Shown here piece by piece: positions 1-9,101 of a DNA stretch of 64,000 bases. The notes below the pieces were generated by a model, which saw only the letters and a program-made list of their open reading frames with translations, was not told the DNA's origin and did not search any database. The DNA is taken from NCBI GenBank assembly GCA_004296455.1, contig AP018277.1:1-64000 (forward strand). The letters are read 5' to 3'. Position 1 is the stretch's first letter. Every line of letters begins with the position of its first letter. This DNA is from Calothrix sp. NIES-4101 (GTDB lineage: Bacteria; Cyanobacteriota; Cyanobacteriia; Cyanobacteriales; Nostocaceae). The position numbers and the translations under genes are program-made.

Positions 1-121
1 TATGCGTTACCAGCGCAAATGGGTGCTTGGTAATGTTAAGAATTTTGGCGAATGCGAACTCAACGCAAGCACTATACCCAACTCATGGAGTACATCAGGA
101 GCGCTTTACGTTGGTGTTTTG

Positions 122-176
122 CCTTGTTACGTTCTTTAGTGTTATCATAACACAAGAAAACACAAAACTAACAAGG
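122..176. promoter_or_regulatory. Nested inverted repeats upstream of the RHH genes (candidate operator)
   Basis: CCTTGTTA at 122-129 is mirrored by TAACAAGG at 169-176. Between them lies a 15-bp palindrome, GTGTTAT-C-ATAACAC, at 139-153. The site is about 57 bp upstream of the first small ribbon-helix-helix gene. Such proteins usually autoregulate through symmetric operators, so this is a reasonable operator candidate. Function is inferred from symmetry and position only. Confidence 0.4.
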
Positions 177-232
177 GGGTGATTAAAAATTCAAAGAGCT
201 GGATAATGGGTTGTTAGACCACACTGAGGCGT

Positions 233-403
233 ATGACAACCCAAAAAAAGCGCATAAATTTATATTTTGCAGAAGAGGGGGACGATGTTTTATATGAAGC
301 AGTCTCTTCCTTAGCGGCTAAAGAGAAGCGTTCTTTAAGCCAAATGGCAAAATTTTTGATTGCCGAAGGGATTGAGGCTAGAAAAAACAAGGAAAAAACT
401 TAA
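233..403 (+). CDS. Small RHH/CopG-like DNA-binding protein, 56 aa
   Basis: This 56-residue basic protein begins MTTQKKRINLYF. The start looks like the beta strand of a ribbon-helix-helix fold and is followed by two helices, with the second (SLSQMAKFLIAEGIEA) typical of plasmid copy-control or MobC-like regulators. Its stop overlaps an ATG (TAATG at 401-405) that opens a 15-codon frame ending at 450, just before the next RHH gene, so the group may be translationally coupled. It probably controls the replication module downstream. The family call rests on fold-like pattern and length only; no DNA target is demonstrated. Confidence 0.55.
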   Translation: MTTQKKRINLYFAEEGDDVLYEAVSSLAAKEKRSLSQMAKFLIAEGIEARKNKEKT

Positions 404-450
404 TGACTGATGCGGCACAATCTTTTCTCCAGCAAGGGCAAGGAGGATAA

Positions 451-615
451 ATGCCATCTAAAAACCCGCAGGTGTCAATCAGGTTAACTCCCGATGAATA
501 CAGTTATCTTCAGGGTTTAGCAGAGAGAAACTTTGTAACTTTGCCGCAGTTTGTCAAGATTTTGGTTAAACGGGCGATTGCAGAGGACAAGGAGAGACAA
601 AACAAGCAAGCTTAA
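451..615 (+). CDS. Small RHH/CopG-like DNA-binding protein, 54 aa
   Basis: The 54-aa protein starts MPSKNPQVSIRLTPDEY, the classical beta strand of the ribbon-helix-helix family (V-S-I-R-L-T-P-x-E/D). It is followed by a helix, then LPQFVKILVKRAI as helix 2. A strong ribosome-binding site, AAGGAGG, lies directly upstream and fixes the start. It sits between another RHH gene and the long leader of the primase gene, so a role in copy-number or partition control is likely. The counterpart in replication module B is the 56-aa gene at 55292-55462, which is only distantly similar. Confidence 0.65.
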   Translation: MPSKNPQVSIRLTPDEYSYLQGLAERNFVTLPQFVKILVKRAIAEDKERQNKQA

Positions 616-958
616 AAGGAGATATATTTACCAACATTTTTAATATAAATACGAGGTTGAACATGTAATCAATACAATGACAAAAAACTTATTTGATGAC
701 TTTTAGCCAACAGGAATAATTGCAAAATATGCAACAAATATAAATATTTTTGCTATCCGCGCAATTGTGTATACTACACCTTTTTTCATTGGCTCGGTTT
801 AATCCGTTAATCCCTAGAACCCTGCGAAATTAACAAAAATTAACGATTGCCAGTTTCAACATTGGCATAAACGTAGGCGTTAAACTCCTCTTATTTTTCT
901 TGAAAAGTAAGAGCTAAGTTTCGTGTTGCAATTTTTATAAAGTCCGAATAGATAATTC

Positions 959-1590
959 AGTATCAACAATTACTTGATGCACTGAAATTAGAAAAAATAT
1001 CATTTTTGTTGATCGATAAGTAGAAGATATGCTCTATCATTTGAAATTATACAAACCAGCGCGTTGCGGTTTCTAAGGATTTTCTTGTATTGCCGCCACA
1101 AAAATAATGCATCAGTTTTATTTTGTGTACGCGCTTGTTTGGGCAAATACACGAGTAATAGCGCTTCTAAATTCCGCGCCCTCAAACTCGGAGTTAGGAG
1201 CACTCAACTATTAATTCGTTAAAAGCAAATTTGGCTTTTTTTACATTTATTTACATTGACGTATGGAGGTGATTGTTACGGTTGCTCGAAGTCCATATTA
1301 AAAATGCCGCTCTGTAGAGCGACATTATCGTTGGATTAAAGCATCCAATGGCTGTAATAATCTTATTTTTATCAATTGAATTAGGAGCGGAGCAGAGTTA
1401 CTCTCCATTAACCTGACAGTGCGATTAAGTTTGCCGACCGAAAACACTGAAAAGGCTATGATTTGAGAGGCAACATCGTGCGCCGTAGTGGGTATGTAAA
1501 CCCATTACGAATAATCTTAGCATTGTCGTTACCAAGTTTCTATCACTTTTGACATAGTTTCATATAAATTTTGGTGAGCTAACCAAAACC
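959..1590. repeat. Conserved replication-module leader, copy 1 (direct repeat)
   Basis: About 630 bp here is nearly identical, with only scattered substitutions and small indels, to 55861-56499 in the same orientation. In both places it lies between a small RHH gene and the primase-helicase gene. Similarity weakens upstream (about 660-958) and downstream. It contains a perfect CGCTCT-GT-AGAGCG hairpin near 1310 and a TTGGAT...ATCCAA hairpin near 1332. No convincing gene is seen. Conservation of non-coding DNA beside diverged coding regions suggests an origin, a regulatory RNA or an untranslated leader. Confidence 0.75.
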
Positions 1591-1679
1591 TTGACTCTTT
1601 CTGGACTTTTAACGGTAGTCAAGCATCCGACAAAACAGCGATAGAACTAGAATTTCAGACAAGCGAAAGCGCACACTCC

Positions 1680-1710
1680 CTCCAAAGTCCACCACACAAT
1701 ACCTTTGGAG
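1680..1710 (+). promoter_or_regulatory. RBS-sequestering hairpin before the 76-aa ORF
   Basis: CTCCAAAG (1680-1687) can pair with CTTTGGAG (1703-1710). The 3' arm contains the GGAG ribosome-binding site 7 nt before the ATG at 1718. The same stem with a different 14-nt loop precedes the primase start in module B (56703-56732), which supports a conserved translational control element. Regulation is inferred. Confidence 0.5.
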
Positions 1711-1717
1711 AATAGTC

Positions 1718-1948
1718 ATGTACGCTCCCGTATCGAAATCTCATCATCAAAACGTCGTCGAAACCATTTCCGAATATCCGGAAACCCATGTCATACAAAG
1801 CTTTGACTGGGAATATGCCAAAAAACTCAAAGCCAGGGATAAAACCTTCCCGATATTGAACACGCAACTTGATGACGTTCGCCCTTGGCAACAACACCCT
1901 TGTGCAAAGAACAGACAAGAGCGATCACTCTTGCTTGTTAACGTTTAG
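1718..1948 (+). CDS. Hypothetical 76-aa ORF in the primase leader
   Basis: This ORF starts at the position that matches the primase start of module B: same upstream GGAG, same hairpin, and the same first three residues (MYA). Its remaining sequence is unrelated and has no recognisable domain. It could be a leader peptide, a small independent protein, or a relic left when the original 5' end of the primase gene was replaced. The real primase ORF starts 170 bp further on at 2118. A good ribosome-binding site is visible, but protein function is unknown. Confidence 0.4.
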   Translation: MYAPVSKSHHQNVVETISEYPETHVIQSFDWEYAKKLKARDKTFPILNTQLDDVRPWQQHPCAKNRQERSLLLVNV

Positions 1949-2117
1949 TGCCATTAAACGCCCCAAGTGGGCATTACATCGAGTCGTAGAAAAATTAGAA
2001 GGCTGACAGAAGGTGGAACTTCCATCAGCCTCGCCCGAAGTGGGCATCAAATACTCCAATTTGACCTAATTCTACTACGGCTCTCTCAGAAACACCACAC
2101 ATTCGAGAGAGACTTTC
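1949..2117 (+). promoter_or_regulatory. Structured leader of the 988-aa primase gene
   Basis: This 169-bp leader is rich in self-complementarity. AGGCTGA...TCAGCCT forms a hairpin near 2000-2030. A GTAGAA stretch near 1986 is complementary to TTCTAC near 2070. CCAAGTGGGC/CGAAGTGGGC motifs occur twice as near-direct repeats. Finally CTCTCTC (2081-2087) pairs with GAGAGAG (2105-2111), which hides the purine-rich RBS 6 nt before the ATG at 2118. This looks like a folded, translation-controlling 5' UTR; antisense or protein control is inferred. Confidence 0.45.
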
Positions 2118-5084
2118 ATGGAATCTTTAACAAAAACTGTCCTTAACCAAGAAGAAAAGGTAAATAATTCTCACTCCTTTGCAGTTACATCTCCTAGCGA
2201 AAAGCTGCGGTTGCGGTTAAATAGCAAGCATTATGAGCAATGCACCGTCAATAGAGGCTTATTGCCAGAATGGATTGAGATTAATTGCCGCAGCGTTGAC
2301 ATTTCATTGGCATCAGAATTATTAGGGTACACAGCAAAATCATCTGGTATCTGGCTCGAAGGTACAAACTATCAAGGACAGTTACGTCCTGATAAACCTT
2401 GGAGAAGCGATGATAAATCCAACGAAAAAGCCCCAAAATATCGCAGCCCTCGCGGCGAATATGATGTCATGCTGCCCATTCATCCAGAAATAGAAAATTA
2501 TTGGGATGACTTAGAGGCATTAAAATTACTGTGCTACACCATTGACGGACATCCCTGCTTGGTGACAACAGAAGGATTTTTCAAAGCGATCGCTGGATGT
2601 TCCCACGACCTACCCACCATTGCCCTACTGGGGGTAGAAATGGGTTTAACACCAGCCAGTGCCGACCCCCAAGGTAAGCGTTACCTTGTTCCTGGTTTGG
2701 AAAAATTTGCTCGTGCAGGTTTTGGTTTTATCCACGCATTTGACGCAGACTGTGCCACAAACTCAAATGTAGTTATGGCTCAAAGAAAGCTGGTTAACCA
2801 AATTAAAAAATTTAAAGTACCGCAATACATCGCTACGGGGTTGTGGACAGTTGATGAATCGTTTCAAAATAAGAACAAAGGGATGGACGATTACATCATG
2901 AATCATGGGGCGGATAATTTTAAACGGCAAATCTTGGCTAAAGCCGTGGAGATTGAAAAGTGGGAGAAGTTGTTCGAGTCTTCGGGGTCTTATGTTAAGC
3001 AACAAAAAATAACTCCCAAAATTGCCATGCAGATATTAGCAGACCGTTATCGACACGAGTGGAAATATGATGCAGAACGGCAGCTATGGCGCAGGTGGAA
3101 CGGAAAAATCTGGGAAGCAGAACAGGAGCTAATTTTCACCCAGGTGGTTTACCGCGCACTCGAAGAAATACCCAATATTGATTATGGTTACTTCTCCTTT
3201 ATCGAAAATACAGTCAGGTTCCTTAAAAGCGAGCTAGTAGACAAGCATTGGCAAACCTTTAATCGCATGGATTGGATTGCTTTCAACGATTGTGTCTATG
3301 AGGTGAAAACAGGTAAAACTCACCCACATGCCCCTGGATTTGGGTTTATCTCCGTCCTTGAACATAATTTTCCAAAATTGGTCGCAATTGACCCCACAAG
3401 CAGCTTACTCGACCAATTACGAATTAACGCCCCCAACTTTTACGCCTGGGCTATGTATTCCCAAAAAGGCGACCCGCTAAAAGTTCTGAAATTACTAGCG
3501 ATAGTTAACGGTGTCATCAAATTCCGGTTTTTTGACCTCCAGATGTTCGTCCACCTCCAAGGTGTTCCTGGTTCAGGTAAAGGGACTTACGCTCGACTGT
3601 TAGAAACGGTAGTTGGGAAGCCCAATCACACCAGCGCCAAACTTCACAAGCTGGGAGACGACAATGTGATTGCCGCAATCATTGACAAACAGCTAGTTAT
3701 CTGCCCAGACGAGAAAAAACGCACATGTGATTTTTCTGGGTTGCTCAGTCTCACTGGCGGTGACAATATCCCCTATATAGCCAAATACAAACCACAAGCT
3801 AACGGCAAATTCTACGGCACAATTCTGGTAATCAGTAACTCCAACCCATTTGTTGGGGATGTTACGGGCATAGACCGTCGCCTTTCCCTGGTAACATTTG
3901 ATGAATCGTTGCCCATCAGGGATACAGATGTGGAGAACAAAATGCAAGCGGAAGTCCCAGAATTAACTGCGCTTGCTTTAAGAATGCCCGACCAGCAGGT
4001 GACGAACTTGATCAAAGGGGAAGGGGATGCAGCAATTCCAGATTTTAAACGCCAACAGTGGTTACATAAGACTGAAAATGATTCGGTAGCCTTGTTCATG
4101 GAGGAAATGTTAATTCCTGCTAGTCCTGACAAATTCGTCATGTTGGGTGGTAAGGGGGACGATGCCAGGACTTTGTACGGTGCCTATATTCGGATGTGTG
4201 ACGAAAATAATTCCAAGTCTCTGTTTACCAAAAACAATTTCCGAGGACATTTGCTCGAACTGTGCCGTGAGATGGGATGGCGTTCCGTGAGAGAAGCAAG
4301 GCAAGGTAACGGCTGGAGGATATATGGGGTGCAGTTAAGGGAAGTATCCGATACAAGTTCTCGGATTAGCGATCGCTTAGGGGAGTGTAGGGAATGTAAG
4401 GAGTGTAAGCCAAGTGTAAACCCTAATCCAGACCTGAAACCCTTGTTCAGCAAGGGAAGTGTAGGGAATGTAGATAATTTAATGCCTGATCTATTATCTA
4501 AAGAGAATCAGATATCTCATCAACTACGACAAGAAAATGGTTGTGAGGGCAATATTCCATCTCCAATGTCGCGTGAAGAAAATAGTCATGAGGGCAATAT
4601 TCCATCTTCAATGTCGCGTGAAGAAAATAGTCGTCAGGAGAATCTTACATCTCCAATAGTCTACACTCCTACACATTCCAGTCAGGGAGAGGATTTGAGG
4701 TCTGCACAACCAGAAAAACCGGTCTACACTGCCTACACTGAGACGGACGCTGCTACCACCCAATTAAGCAATCATAGCCCGTCACTACTGCAAAAAATGC
4801 TCTTAGTGTGGGAGACACAAGCCGTGCTAGGTGAATTGGTGCTTTCATCTTCTGAGACGGAGTTGGAAGCCGCCATAGCTCAATGCACGCTATCGGAAAT
4901 AGCCTATATAAAAGAGGCTGCTAATTCTGTATGGCGACCTGGCTTAAACCGGGATGCCGATTACATGGGCAAACGGGTTGAAATCATGCAAGCAGGACAG
5001 GGTAGAGAAATTAAAGTAAAAACTCAAGCAGGTAGTTTACTAAAAGTGAAACGCGGTAATTTGCGTCCCTGGCTTGGGTTCTAA
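2118..5084 (+). CDS. Plasmid primase-helicase (DUF3854 TOPRIM-like plus D5-type SF3 helicase), 988 aa
   Basis: This is the probable replication initiator/primase-helicase of module A. Residues about 148-262 look like the DUF3854/TOPRIM region (TTEGFFKA, FDAD at about 208, KGMDDY at about 254). Residues about 300-440 resemble the D5 N-terminal domain. The SF3 helicase core follows, with Walker A GVPGSGKGT at about 482-490, Walker B LVICPDE at about 526-532, sensor VISNSNPF, and a GIDRR arginine finger at about 584-588. Unlike the module B protein it has no N-terminal CPxC zinc finger. A linker at about 740-900 carries 15-residue repeats; the C-terminal 40 residues form a small basic domain. 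The start follows a purine-rich RBS held in a hairpin. Family assignment is firm; the role as sole replication protein is inferred. Confidence 0.85.
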   Translation: MESLTKTVLNQEEKVNNSHSFAVTSPSEKLRLRLNSKHYEQCTVNRGLLPEWIEINCRSVDISLASELLGYTAKSSGIWLEGTNYQGQLRPDKPWRSDDKSNEKAPKYRSPRGEYDVMLPIHPEIENYWDDLEALKLLCYTIDGHPCLVTTEGFFKAIAGCSHDLPTIALLGVEMGLTPASADPQGKRYLVPGLEKFARAGFGFIHAFDADCATNSNVVMAQRKLVNQIKKFKVPQYIATGLWTVDESFQNKNKGMDDYIMNHGADNFKRQILAKAVEIEKWEKLFESSGSYVKQQKITPKIAMQILADRYRHEWKYDAERQLWRRWNGKIWEAEQELIFTQVVYRALEEIPNIDYGYFSFIENTVRFLKSELVDKHWQTFNRMDWIAFNDCVYEVKTGKTHPHAPGFGFISVLEHNFPKLVAIDPTSSLLDQLRINAPNFYAWAMYSQKGDPLKVLKLLAIVNGVIKFRFFDLQMFVHLQGVPGSGKGTYARLLETVVGKPNHTSAKLHKLGDDNVIAAIIDKQLVICPDEKKRTCDFSGLLSLTGGDNIPYIAKYKPQANGKFYGTILVISNSNPFVGDVTGIDRRLSLVTFDESLPIRDTDVENKMQAEVPELTALALRMPDQQVTNLIKGEGDAAIPDFKRQQWLHKTENDSVALFMEEMLIPASPDKFVMLGGKGDDARTLYGAYIRMCDENNSKSLFTKNNFRGHLLELCREMGWRSVREARQGNGWRIYGVQLREVSDTSSRISDRLGECRECKECKPSVNPNPDLKPLFSKGSVGNVDNLMPDLLSKENQISHQLRQENGCEGNIPSPMSREENSHEGNIPSSMSREENSRQENLTSPIVYTPTHSSQGEDLRSAQPEKPVYTAYTETDAATTQLSNHSPSLLQKMLLVWETQAVLGELVLSSSETELEAAIAQCTLSEIAYIKEAANSVWRPGLNRDADYMGKRVEIMQAGQGREIKVKTQAGSLLKVKRGNLRPWLGF
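4545..4640 (+). repeat. 45-bp in-frame tandem repeat in the primase gene
   Basis: Units start at 4545 and 4590, with a decayed third unit from about 4635. Each encodes 15 residues, roughly EGNIPSxMSREENSx. The period is a multiple of three, so length changes keep the frame in the linker between helicase and C-terminal domain. Confidence 0.8.
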
Positions 5085-5663
5085 AAAATATCTCCTGAAA
5101 TTTTATGATGTTTTACCTCAATTGCGTAAGCAACGCTCTTTGTGCTTTTACCCATATTTTGACCAAATTGTGAATCATACATAGATTTACCAAGGATTTA
5201 ACATAAAACTGGCAGAGTACACTGATGTATTTTGTTACTTTATTTTGCTTGTACTGAGGATAACAATTTATGACTCTATAATTTTCTTAATCAAGCTTAA
5301 ATGTTTTTAAAAACGCTTAATTTTCCGTACATTGGATTTAGTATTTTTATCTACCAAGTCATTTTTTCGCTACTAGGCGAAAATAGAAGGCTCGTGTCAC
5401 CAAGTGCTGCCTTGTAAAGTTTTGTAAAAATGATCCATTTTTTCGGCTTAATAGATAAGAAATACAAATGAGAACTTTGCCTAAACTAAAATGAAGAAGT
5501 AGATAAACAAAAACCTCAGATTATTTGTTCACTGGGTTTATTTTATAAGTAAATAATGTGAATTATTATTCAATACAACTGCTGGATACTAAGTATAGTC
5601 TAATACCAAAATAGAAAAGATATTCTAAATAACAGAAAGCAAGAATTGAAAGGTGTAGGAAAT
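5085..5663. other. AT-rich intergenic region, no gene seen
   Basis: About 580 bp between the primase gene and the restriction operon. It is AT-rich with no ORF of convincing length, no RNA gene and no clear terminator hairpin recognised. The promoter of the downstream operon should lie in its last part. Confidence 0.5.
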
Positions 5664-8600
5664 ATGACTATTAATTTTCAAGAGAGCCGAAAATTTCTGC
5701 AAGATTTTAAATTTAATGATTTGTTTATCTATCAACTTGGGTGGACTTATTCAAAGAAAGAAAAACCTATTGAAATAGAAATAGAAGGAGAGAAGTTTAG
5801 TTGTAACAAAATAGCAGGAATAGCAGGAGCAGTTGCTTTTGAAATTATAGGAAGCTCAGGACAAATTCCTAAAACTAAAATTATTGAAGCAATTTATAAA
5901 AAAATATCGCAATTATATCTGGAAAATATTTTAATATTTATTGATGGTAATCGTACTCAATCTTTATGGTATTGGGTGAAGCGAAAAGAAGGTAAAAATT
6001 ACCCGCACGCTCATGTTTATATTAGAACTCAACCAGGAGATTTACTGTTAAAAAAAATTAGTGCTTTAAAGGTGAAAATTGATGATTTTAAAAATATTAC
6101 AGTCATTGATATTGCGGAAAGATTGCAAAGTAGTTTTGGTTTTGAACGTGTAAGTAAGGAATTTTTCAATAAGTTTCAAGAACAGCATAATATATTTTCT
6201 AAATTAATTGTTGGGATTTCTAATGAAGTTGATAAACGCTGGTATACTTCCGTTTTACTTAATCGCTTAATGTTTGTGTATTTTTTAGAACGCAAAGGTT
6301 TTCTAGACAAAAATAATTTTATTTATTTGCAAAGTAAACTTCGAGAAAGCCAAGCAAGAGGTAAAAATTTATTTTATCAACAGTTTCTAAAAGTTCTATT
6401 TTTTGAAGGTTTTGCTAAACCAGAAGGACACCGTTCTCAAGAGACAAGAGAATTAATTGGTAATATTAAATATTTAAATGGAGGTTTATTTCTCAAACAT
6501 AAAATTGAACAAGAAAATCCTAATATTTTTATTCCTGATTCTGCTTTTGAAAGTGTATTAAATTTATTCGCCAAATTTTCTTGGAATTTAAATGACACAC
6601 CAGGAGGTAATGATAGGGAAATCAATCCCTATGTGTTGGGTTATATATTTGAAAAGTATATTAACCAAAAAGCTTTTGGAGCTTATTATACTCGTCCAGA
6701 AATTAAAACTTACTTGTGTGAACGCACAATTAACAAACTTATTCTTAACCAAGTTAACCAGTTAGTAGCTCCACGCAAGTTTGACAGTATCAATGATTTA
6801 TTAACTAGGCTAGATAGCAATTTATGTCATACGCTACTTTATGATATTTTACCCAATATTTCTTTGCTAGATCCTGCTTGCGGTTCAGGTGCATTTCTGA
6901 TTGCTGCAATGCAAACTCTTATTTATATTTATTCTAATATTATAGGTGCGATTAAGTTAACTATTAAAGATTCGCATTTTAAAGAACAAATAGAAAAAGA
7001 GAAATTATCTATTAATTCTTGGCACTTTTATATTAAAAAAATAATTATTACCAATAATATTTATGGAGTTGATATTATGCCAGAGGCGGTAGAAATTGCC
7101 AGATTAAGACTATTTTTAGAGTTAGTTTCTTCATCTCAAACTGTTGATGAGATAGAACTTTTACCAAATATTAATTTTAATATTATGGTAGGCAATTCAC
7201 TAATTGGATTGATGCAAGTGAATGAAGCAGATTACGATTATTGGCGCGGTCAGTTAGATTTGTTCAGCAAAACATACAGAGAATTAATTGAGGAAAGAAA
7301 TCGACTAGTTTCTATTTATCAGAATAGTAGTAGCTATACTGGAAATTTGCAAAATTTACGTCAATTTATTGAACAGAATAAAGCAGAAGCCCAAATTAAT
7401 TTAAATAGAATTTTGTTGCAAGAATTTAAAGATTTAAAAATTAAGTATGAAAAATTACAGCTTAACGGTAAAGCAAAAAAAGAAAATTTAGAATTGTCTC
7501 ACATCGAAAATTTAAAACCGTTTCACTGGGGTTATGAGTTTGACGAAATTTTGCAATGTAAAGGTGGTTTTGATGTGATAATAACTAACCCTCCGTGGGA
7601 AATATTTAAACCAGACGCAAAAGATTTTTTTTCACAGCATAGTGAACTTGTGATGAATAAAAAAAAGGATATTAAGGCTTTTGAAAAAGAACAGAAAAAA
7701 CTTTTAGAAGATTATGATATTGCGGCATCTTGGTTAGAATATCAAAGTCAATATCCTTATGTTAGTTCTTATTATCGTTTATCAGAACAATATAAAAATC
7801 AGGTATCTGTTATTAATGGAAAAAAAACAGGTACAGATATTAACCTCTATAAACTATTCGTAGAACGTTGCTTTAATCTTTTACGTAAAGGTGGAGAATG
7901 TGGAATTATTATTCCTTCTAGCATTTATACTGATTTAGGTACTAAACAGTTACGAGAGATGCTATTTAGTAAAACTAAGATTGATACGCTATTTGGATTA
8001 TCTAATGAAAAATTCATTTTTGAGAGTGTACACCATGCTTTTAAATTTTGCTTATTAACTTTTGAAAAAGGAGGCTCTACAGACTCATTTATAGCTGCTT
8101 TTCGGATCAACCCACGAGAAGCTGTGAAAGTTAATGAGCTTGATATATTTTTACACAATCAAGATGAACACATTAAACTTTCAATTCCACTAATTCGTAA
8201 TTTGTCGCCTGATTCTCTATCCGTGATGGAGTTTAAAGCTGACCTAGATATTACTATTGCAGAAAAGATACTCAAGTTTCCTTCGTTAGGTGAAAAAATA
8301 GATGGTAAATGGAATTTGCAGTTAACGACAGAATTTCATATGACGAGTGATAGTAAGTTATTTAAACAGCAACCAGGGGAAGGAAGATTACCAATTTATG
8401 AAGGCAAAATGATTCACCAGTTTACTCATCTTTATGCTAAGCCAAGATATTGGGTAGATGAAAAAGAAGGAAGGAAAGCATTATTAGGTAAAAGTGAAAA
8501 AGATAATGAGCAAACTTTAGACTATCAAACATATAGATTAGCTTATCGTTCTGTTAGAGCTAGTACCAATGAAAGGTCTTTAATTGCAACCGTAGTACCC

Positions 8601-9101
8601 CCAAACGTGTTTTTCGGACATTCAATAAATACTAGTAAGATATTTGATAAAACCACTAACAACATCATAATTAATCCATCAGAAATACTATTTGTTACAA
8701 CTTGTTTTAATTCTTTTATTTTTGACTTTTTAATCAGGCAAAGAGTAAGCCAAAACTTAACTAGTTTATATATATATCAGATACCACTACCACGTTTAAC
8801 AAAAGGCGAAAGATATTTCAATGAAATAGTAGAACGCGCAGGAAAGCTTATCTGCATCACACCAGAATTTGATAGTTTAGCGAAAGAAATAGGCTTTATA
8901 TCTTACAAAGATTGTATCACTAGCGAAATAGAACGCAGCAAAATTAGAGCAGAATTAGATGGTATTATTGCCAATGTTTACGGATTAACAGAAGAGGAAT
9001 TTGCTTATATACTCACTACGTTTCCAATTGTTCCTGAGCCTGTTAAAATAGCAGCATTGAATGCTTATAGAGATGTAGAAAGAGGCTTAATTAAAGTATG
9101 A
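5664..9101 (+). CDS. Type IIG-like restriction-modification enzyme (Eco57I-type methylase), 1145 aa
   Basis: A large fused enzyme expected to methylate adenine and cut foreign DNA. N6-adenine methyltransferase motif I (DPACGSGAF) is at about residues 403-411, the acidic motif in GVDIMPEAVEIA follows, and motif IV NPPW is at about 642-645. The C-terminal part (ISYKDC...AELDGIIANVYGL) matches the target-recognition end of Eco57I-like proteins. The N-terminal 200 residues would hold the nuclease, but I cannot point to a clear PD-(D/E)xK motif. I chose the ATG at 5664, with AGGA just upstream, over an in-frame TTG at 5646. The gene overlaps the next by 4 bp (ATGA). It is markedly more AT-rich than flanking plasmid genes, a sign of transfer. 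Confidence 0.8.
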   Translation: MTINFQESRKFLQDFKFNDLFIYQLGWTYSKKEKPIEIEIEGEKFSCNKIAGIAGAVAFEIIGSSGQIPKTKIIEAIYKKISQLYLENILIFIDGNRTQSLWYWVKRKEGKNYPHAHVYIRTQPGDLLLKKISALKVKIDDFKNITVIDIAERLQSSFGFERVSKEFFNKFQEQHNIFSKLIVGISNEVDKRWYTSVLLNRLMFVYFLERKGFLDKNNFIYLQSKLRESQARGKNLFYQQFLKVLFFEGFAKPEGHRSQETRELIGNIKYLNGGLFLKHKIEQENPNIFIPDSAFESVLNLFAKFSWNLNDTPGGNDREINPYVLGYIFEKYINQKAFGAYYTRPEIKTYLCERTINKLILNQVNQLVAPRKFDSINDLLTRLDSNLCHTLLYDILPNISLLDPACGSGAFLIAAMQTLIYIYSNIIGAIKLTIKDSHFKEQIEKEKLSINSWHFYIKKIIITNNIYGVDIMPEAVEIARLRLFLELVSSSQTVDEIELLPNINFNIMVGNSLIGLMQVNEADYDYWRGQLDLFSKTYRELIEERNRLVSIYQNSSSYTGNLQNLRQFIEQNKAEAQINLNRILLQEFKDLKIKYEKLQLNGKAKKENLELSHIENLKPFHWGYEFDEILQCKGGFDVIITNPPWEIFKPDAKDFFSQHSELVMNKKKDIKAFEKEQKKLLEDYDIAASWLEYQSQYPYVSSYYRLSEQYKNQVSVINGKKTGTDINLYKLFVERCFNLLRKGGECGIIIPSSIYTDLGTKQLREMLFSKTKIDTLFGLSNEKFIFESVHHAFKFCLLTFEKGGSTDSFIAAFRINPREAVKVNELDIFLHNQDEHIKLSIPLIRNLSPDSLSVMEFKADLDITIAEKILKFPSLGEKIDGKWNLQLTTEFHMTSDSKLFKQQPGEGRLPIYEGKMIHQFTHLYAKPRYWVDEKEGRKALLGKSEKDNEQTLDYQTYRLAYRSVRASTNERSLIATVVPPNVFFGHSINTSKIFDKTTNNIIINPSEILFVTTCFNSFIFDFLIRQRVSQNLTSLYIYQIPLPRLTKGERYFNEIVERAGKLICITPEFDSLAKEIGFISYKDCITSEIERSKIRAELDGIIANVYGLTEEEFAYILTTFPIVPEPVKIAALNAYRDVERGLIKV

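Noticed and set aside
403-450. 15-codon frame between the two RHH genes
   Set aside because: Too short to support as a protein; it may only serve translational coupling.
1000-1203. Minus-strand frame of 61-67 codons that is open in both copies of the conserved leader (also at 55902-56087)
   Set aside because: The few differences between the copies inside the frame change amino acids and there is no RBS or known domain; conservation is explained by the DNA repeat itself.
5664-9101. BREX PglX methyltransferase
   Set aside because: No brx neighbours are present, and the C-terminal layout and ATPase-TOPRIM neighbours fit an Eco57I-like type IIG enzyme better.
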